Source: an uncultured Peptococcaceae bacterium (GTDB lineage Bacteria; Bacillota; Dehalobacteriia; UBA4068). Taken from it: a DNA stretch of 9,892 nt. Each line of letters begins with the position of its first letter. The stretch's first letter is position 1. The DNA lies in assembly GCA_947307285.1 (NCBI GenBank), contig CAMZIS010000028.1, forward strand, positions 1 to 9,892, in the 5' to 3' direction. Both the position numbers and the translations under genes were made by a program. The notes beneath the pieces are model-generated. The model saw only the letters and a list, made by a program, of their open reading frames with translations, had not been told where the DNA came from and ran no database searches. This document shows positions 5,848-9,892 of the stretch, one piece after another.

Positions 5848-8202
5848 ATGTCAGAGGAACGTAAGGAAAAATTCTGGCCCGCCGGTCAACTGCGGGAGCG
5901 GGGCTGGACAGATCAGCTCATGGAAGAGCTGCTGCCCAAGCCCTTTTATCGCAATTTCGGCCGCCGTCGCTGCCGCTGCTGGGCCAAGTCCGAGGTGCTC
6001 AAAGCAGAGCAGACCCGGGAATACCAGACCGGCCGCCAAAAGAGCGGCGAACGCAAAAGCCAAAGCGATCCCGGCGACGTACAGTCTGCCCTGGCTTTGG
6101 CCGTGGAGGCCCTGAACGAGGCCTGGCAACAGGAAGCTGCTGCCCTGAACGACCCGCCTCGGGCCGAAGGCCCGACGGTGAACGCTGCGGATACTGCGGG
6201 CGCGACGCAAAACGACCTTAACCCGGAGTCCGCTGCCAAATTACCGGTCATCAGCCCGGAGTGGGTGGAAAAGCTGGCTTCCCATTACCATCAGGCCGTC
6301 TGTTCCCATATGCTCACCGTGAGCTGGGCCGACCGTATCAAGGCCGGCCAGTCCGTGAGCTACGTCCAGCATTTCCTGGCCTTATCCCGGGACCGGGCCG
6401 GCGCTTCCGTCAGCAGCACCCTCAAGCATTTCGTCACCGCCGCCCCCTGGATGGGCCGCAACCTCCATACCTCCCTCATGGACAAGCTGCGGGCCAACTA
6501 CCGTCCCGTGCTGGAAGAGATCGCCCGGCGCACGCTTTCCGCCTTTGCCGTGTCCCAGCCGGAGGCCGATATCGCCGGCCTGCTGGCCATGACCGAGTTC
6601 CCTTACCGGGAGCTGCTTTCCCATCCCTTGAACTATATCTATTCCGTTTTCTACGTGCCCCACGCCATCCGCACCAGTCTGGAGCTGCTGGTGGCCCTGA
6701 ACCCCAAGGACGAATACCCCCTGGCCCGGGCCATGCAGCGCCGCTTCGTGCTGCATATCGGCGGCACCAACACCGGCAAGACCTACGCCGGCTTCCAGCG
6801 TCTGGCCCAGGCCAAGACCGGCGTCTATCTGGCACCTTTGCGCCTGCTGGCTCTGGAGGCACAGGAGATCATGCTGGATAAAGGCATCGACTGCAGCCTG
6901 ACCACCGGCGAGGAGGAGGACAGGCGGGAAGAGGACACCCACGTGGCGGCCACCGCGGAAAAGCTGGACCTGCAGGCCCGTTACGAGGTGGCGGTCATCG
7001 ACGAATGCCAGATGATCTCCGACCCGGAACGGGGCTATGCCTGGACCCGGGCCATTTTGGGCGTGCTGGCCCCGGAGGTGCACCTGTGCGCCGCGCCTGA
7101 GGCCAAGGACCTGCTGCTGCGGATCATCGCCAGCTGCGGCGAGGAATGTCAGGTGGTGGAGCATCACCGCAAGACCCCCCTGTACTGCATCAGCCGGCCC
7201 CTGGACTACGCCAGCGTCCAGCCGGGGGACGCCCTCATCACCTTCTCCAAGGTGGGGGTGCTCTCCGTGGCCGAGGACCTGCGCAGCCGGGGCAAGGAGC
7301 CGGCCATCATCTACGGCGCCCTGCCCTATTCCACCCGGCGCAAGCAGATGGAGGGCTTCCTCTCCGGCCGTATGCAGTACGTGGTGTCAACCGACGCCAT
7401 CGGCATGGGGCTTAATCTGCCCATCCGCCGCATCATCTTCATGGAAACGGAAAAGTTCGACGGCTTCGAGCGGCGGGAGCTCAGGCCATACGAGATCAAG
7501 CAGATCGCGGGCCGGGCCGGACGCTACGGCATGTACGACAAAGGCTACGTAGGCGCCATCCAGGACCCGGAGCTGATCCGGGCCGGACTGGAGGCGGTGA
7601 CGCCGCCCCTGCAGCAGGCGGTGGCCGGTTTTTCCGATCTGGTGCTGACCGTGGATTTCGACCTGCTGGAGGTGCTGGAGGTGTGGAACCGCATGCCCAC
7701 GGTGGAGCCCTACGTCAAGCTGGACGTGAGCCGCTACATCTTCATCATCGGCAAGCTGCGGGAAAACGGCTTCCGCCTCACCAAGGAGCAGGAGCTGCGG
7801 GCGGCCAATATCCCCTTCGACGAAACGGAGGAGGAGCTGTACCGCCTGTTCCTGCATTTTCTGGACGTCTACCGTCAGGGCGAATATCCGGAGCGGCCGG
7901 GCCTGGGCGGCAGGGAGCTGCGGAATTTCACCCTGCCCGAGCTGGAGCTGCTCTACCGCAAGCTGGACCTCTATTTTTCCTTTGCCAAGGCCTTCGATAT
8001 CGACATCGACCGGGAAGCCCTCTACGACGAACGGGAGACCATCGCCGATCAGATAAACCAGATCCTGCTGCACAACCTGCGCAACAATATCCGCTTCTGC
8101 CCCCAGTGCGGCGCGGCCCTGCCCCTGTACCACACGGGGCGGCTGTGCGACAAATGCTTCCGCCGCCACTATCTGGCCCGCAACGCCAGAAACAGACGCT
8201 GA
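5848..8202 (+). CDS. SUV3-like DExH-box RNA helicase with C-terminal zinc ribbon
   Basis: A 784-residue superfamily 2 helicase whose core most resembles SUV3, the ATP-dependent RNA helicase of the mitochondrial degradosome. The first RecA domain has Walker A 'GGTNTGKT' (305-312), 'VYLAPLRLLALE' (326-337), Walker B 'DECQM' (385-389) and 'CAAPEA' (414-419). The second has 'ALITFSKVGV' (462-471), 'VSTDAIGMGLNLPIRRIIF' (513-531) and motif VI 'QIAGRAGRYG' (552-561). Before the core lie a short module with 'ERGWT...LLPKP' (17-32), a low-complexity linker (about 55-132) and a helical region (about 135-295). The C terminus has CxxC pairs C751/C754 and C767/C770, a likely zinc ribbon. The ATG at 5848 has GGAG 8 nt upstream. 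It has its own promoter and a structured leader, and the AEC transporter follows 16 bp later. RNA unwinding is inferred from the family; the substrate and cellular role are unknown. Confidence 0.85.
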   Translation: MSEERKEKFWPAGQLRERGWTDQLMEELLPKPFYRNFGRRRCRCWAKSEVLKAEQTREYQTGRQKSGERKSQSDPGDVQSALALAVEALNEAWQQEAAALNDPPRAEGPTVNAADTAGATQNDLNPESAAKLPVISPEWVEKLASHYHQAVCSHMLTVSWADRIKAGQSVSYVQHFLALSRDRAGASVSSTLKHFVTAAPWMGRNLHTSLMDKLRANYRPVLEEIARRTLSAFAVSQPEADIAGLLAMTEFPYRELLSHPLNYIYSVFYVPHAIRTSLELLVALNPKDEYPLARAMQRRFVLHIGGTNTGKTYAGFQRLAQAKTGVYLAPLRLLALEAQEIMLDKGIDCSLTTGEEEDRREEDTHVAATAEKLDLQARYEVAVIDECQMISDPERGYAWTRAILGVLAPEVHLCAAPEAKDLLLRIIASCGEECQVVEHHRKTPLYCISRPLDYASVQPGDALITFSKVGVLSVAEDLRSRGKEPAIIYGALPYSTRRKQMEGFLSGRMQYVVSTDAIGMGLNLPIRRIIFMETEKFDGFERRELRPYEIKQIAGRAGRYGMYDKGYVGAIQDPELIRAGLEAVTPPLQQAVAGFSDLVLTVDFDLLEVLEVWNRMPTVEPYVKLDVSRYIFIIGKLRENGFRLTKEQELRAANIPFDETEEELYRLFLHFLDVYRQGEYPERPGLGGRELRNFTLPELELLYRKLDLYFSFAKAFDIDIDREALYDERETIADQINQILLHNLRNNIRFCPQCGAALPLYHTGRLCDKCFRRHYLARNARNRR

Positions 8203-8218
8203 TAATCAGGAGAGTACC

Positions 8219-9160
8219 GTGTCCAGTTTACTCATATCCTTCAACGCCATAGCGCCCCTGTTCATGATCATCGCTCTGGGCTACCTGATGAAGCGTCTGG
8301 GCTTCCTCGGGGAGACGGAGGTGAAGCGCTTCAATACGGCCTGCTTCTACACCTTCATGCCCATCATGCTGTTCTACGACGTCTACACCGCTGATCTGGC
8401 AGGCTCGGTGCGGCCCTTCTTTTTCATCTACGCCATCGGCATGCTCTTCCTGCTCACCTTCCTCACCGTGCTGCTGGTGCTGCGGGTGGAAAAGGACGAT
8501 TCCTGCCGCGGCGTGATGATCCAGGCCGCCTTCCGCAGCAATTTCGTGCTGCTGGGCATCCCCATCTCCACCGCCCTGGTGGGCGGCGGCGGCTCCGTGG
8601 GCGTCACCGCCCTCACCGTGGCCATCGTGGTGCCCCTGTTCAACGTCATGGCCATGGTGGTGCTGGAGATATTCCGGGGCGGCCGTGTGAAGCCGGGGAC
8701 CATAGCGCTGAACATACTGAAAAACCCGCTCATCATCGGCGGCTTGAGCGGTCTCTTTTTGAAGCTGTTCGGGGTGAAGCTGCCTCAGTTTCTGCTCATC
8801 TTCGGCGGCAAGATGGAATCCGGCTGCTTCGCCATCGCCCTGTTTTTGCTGGGCGCGTCCTTCGAATTCAAATTCCTCTCCGACTATAAGAAAGACCTGA
8901 CCATCACCGTTTTGCTGCGTCTGGTGGTCTTCCCGGCGGTGGCCCTGTTCGGCGCGGCAGTCTTAGGCATCCGCGGCGCGGAATTCGTCACCCTCATCGC
9001 ACTGTTCGCCGCCCCCTGCGCCATCAACTCCTTCAACATGGCCATGCAGATGGGCGGCAACAAGGACCTGGCGGCCAGCGCGGTCATGACCACCTCGGCC
9101 CTGTCCTTCTTCACTCTCTTCATCTGGGTCACTCTGTTCAAGATGCTGGGCATGTTCTGA
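8219..9160 (+). CDS. AEC-family (auxin efflux carrier-like) permease
   Basis: A 313-residue, very hydrophobic protein with about ten predicted membrane helices (roughly 9-28, 40-58, 66-88, 103-121, 127-150, 163-185, 201-219, 228-250, 255-276, 286-309). The two-fold layout, the N-terminal 'APLFMIIALGYLMKRLGFL', central 'ILKNPLIIGGLSGLFLK' and C-terminal 'APCAINSFNMAMQMGGNKDL' are typical of the AEC/Mem_trans family, the group with bacterial malate, malonate or other organic anion carriers. The substrate cannot be deduced from sequence. The start is a GTG at 8219 with AGGAGA (8208-8213) 5 nt upstream, a strong ribosome binding site that decides this start. It follows the helicase by 16 bp with no terminator between, so it is probably read from the helicase promoter. 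No adjacent metabolic gene hints at the cargo. Confidence 0.88.
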   Translation: MSSLLISFNAIAPLFMIIALGYLMKRLGFLGETEVKRFNTACFYTFMPIMLFYDVYTADLAGSVRPFFFIYAIGMLFLLTFLTVLLVLRVEKDDSCRGVMIQAAFRSNFVLLGIPISTALVGGGGSVGVTALTVAIVVPLFNVMAMVVLEIFRGGRVKPGTIALNILKNPLIIGGLSGLFLKLFGVKLPQFLLIFGGKMESGCFAIALFLLGASFEFKFLSDYKKDLTITVLLRLVVFPAVALFGAAVLGIRGAEFVTLIALFAAPCAINSFNMAMQMGGNKDLAASAVMTTSALSFFTLFIWVTLFKMLGMF

Positions 9161-9165
9161 GCCCC

Positions 9166-9174
9166 CGCGCTTTG
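9166..9174 (-). repeat. Copy of short intergenic motif, complement strand
   Basis: CGCGCTTTG on the + strand is the reverse complement of the CAAAGCGCG found after rlmN (1401-1409). It lies in the 23-bp gap between the permease and YhgE/Pip genes, the third non-coding gap with this motif. Confidence 0.25.
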
Positions 9175-9183
9175 GTTACCGCT

Positions 9184-9892
9184 ATGAAAAACGTCCTGAA
9201 ATTCCATCTGGCAGACCTGCGGGCCCTGTTCACCCACCCCTTCGTGCTGATAATCGCCGTGGCGGCGTGCGTCATCCCGGCCCTGTACGCCTGGTTCAAC
9301 ATCTACTCCAACTGGGACCCCTACGGCGCCACCGGCAATATCCCCATCGCTCTGTGCAGCGAAGACGAGGGCTGGACCGACCCGGCCGGCGGATGGGTGG
9401 CGCAGGGGCAGCAGATAGTGGAGGAGCTGGCCGCCTCGGACAGCATCCGCTGGATAGTGGTGGATTCTGCGGCGGAGGCCGAGGAGGGGGTGCGGGCCGG
9501 CCGCTATTACGCCGGCCTGGTGCTGGGCCGGCATCTGTCCCGCAATATGTACGACGTGACGGCCGCCCTCTCCGATAAGGAGCCCTCCGTCATCTTCTAT
9601 GAAAACGTCAAGACCAACGCCGTGGCGAGCAAGATCGCGGAAGCGGCGGCGGACGCGGTGGAGCACGATATCCAGAGCCGCTGTCTGGCCGTGCTGCTGG
9701 AGACCGGCTTTACCGAGATCGGGGAGCTGCTGGCTCAGGCCGACGCGGAAAACGCCGTGGACAGCCTGACCCTGATCCTCACTGATCTCCGGGACGGGCT
9801 GGACGAATACGCGGATACGGCCGCCGCCCTGGCTGACGGGGCCGGCCGCTTCTCGCAGCAGCTGGACGGCGCGGAGCTGCCTCAGCTGTCCG
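9184..9892 (+). CDS. YhgE/Pip-family membrane protein, N-terminal part
   Basis: An open reading frame that runs off the right edge after 236 residues with no stop. The N terminus is characteristic of the YhgE/Pip (phage infection protein) family: a short cytoplasmic start, one membrane helix (about 20-40) ending in 'YAWFNIYSNWDPYG' (35-48), then an extracytoplasmic region with 'IPIALCSEDEG' (53-63), 'GRYYAGLVLGRHLSRN' (106-121) and 'VIFYENVKTNAVASKI' (136-151). The last 60 residues become helical and coiled-coil-like, as in relatives, which continue into a long coiled-coil stalk and a C-terminal multi-helix membrane block (not in the window). Family members are linked to phage adsorption (Lactococcus Pip) and to type VII secretion (EsaA-like proteins), and some carry an ABC-2-like membrane domain; the role here is unknown. 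The ATG at 9184 was chosen because it begins the conserved N-terminal segment. No good Shine-Dalgarno sequence is visible in the 23-bp gap after the permease. Confidence 0.88.
   Translation, partial: MKNVLKFHLADLRALFTHPFVLIIAVAACVIPALYAWFNIYSNWDPYGATGNIPIALCSEDEGWTDPAGGWVAQGQQIVEELAASDSIRWIVVDSAAEAEEGVRAGRYYAGLVLGRHLSRNMYDVTAALSDKEPSVIFYENVKTNAVASKIAEAAADAVEHDIQSRCLAVLLETGFTEIGELLAQADAENAVDSLTLILTDLRDGLDEYADTAAALADGAGRFSQQLDGAELPQLS

Noticed and set aside
6159..6175. A perfect 7-bp stem with a GAA loop (TCGGGCC/GGCCCGA) inside the helicase gene
   Set aside because: It lies in codons for the low-complexity linker of a GC-rich gene, where such palindromes arise easily; no regulatory context.
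6382..8169. Long minus-strand open frames (6382-7167 and 7387-8169) opposite the helicase gene
   Set aside because: Same compositional effect: Gln/His/Gly-rich, no motifs, and fully covered by the strongly conserved helicase core.

Overview
The window is a dense, GC-rich stretch of a bacterial chromosome with every recognised gene on the + strand. The order rsmB-rlmN-PP2C phosphatase-PASTA kinase-rsgA-rpe matches the Bacillota block known from Bacillus subtilis (yloM-yloN-prpC-prkC-cpgA-rpe). This points to a high-GC member of the Bacillota, probably Clostridia or Negativicutes; I cannot place it more finely from this sequence.

Region 1 (1-5728) is the translation and cell-wall signalling operon. 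It holds the C-terminal end of the 16S rRNA m5C methyltransferase RsmB, the radical-SAM 23S rRNA/tRNA methyltransferase RlmN (TTG start), the PP2C phosphatase that opposes the Ser/Thr kinase, the three-PASTA membrane kinase PrkC, the circularly permuted ribosome-assembly GTPase RsgA, and ribulose-phosphate 3-epimerase. Spacing is tight: 4 nt between rsmB and rlmN, and 4-nt ATGA overlaps at prkC/rsgA and rsgA/rpe. The operon ends in a textbook intrinsic terminator after rpe. A strong-looking extended -10 promoter lies inside the 3' part of rlmN and could transcribe the phosphatase/kinase half separately.

Region 2 (5687-5847) is a 161-bp intergenic segment with unusual structure. In order it holds the rpe terminator, a second imperfect hairpin, an extended -10 promoter, and a perfect 9-bp stem with a 4-nt loop in the predicted 5' leader, just before the ribosome binding site of the next gene.

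Region 3 (5848-9892) begins with a 784-residue SUV3-like DExH RNA helicase. It has a short N-terminal GWT/LLP module, a disordered linker and a C-terminal four-cysteine zinc ribbon. An AEC-family (auxin efflux carrier-like) permease follows 16 bp later. The last gene is the N-terminal part of a YhgE/Pip-family membrane protein, running off the right edge. No terminator is visible between these three, so they may be co-transcribed, but no shared function is evident.

The main points to re-examine are the bacterial SUV3-like helicase with its structured leader, the internal rlmN promoter, and a short motif (GCAAAGCGC or its complement) that recurs in three intergenic gaps. I saw no RNA genes, CRISPR arrays or insertion sequences.
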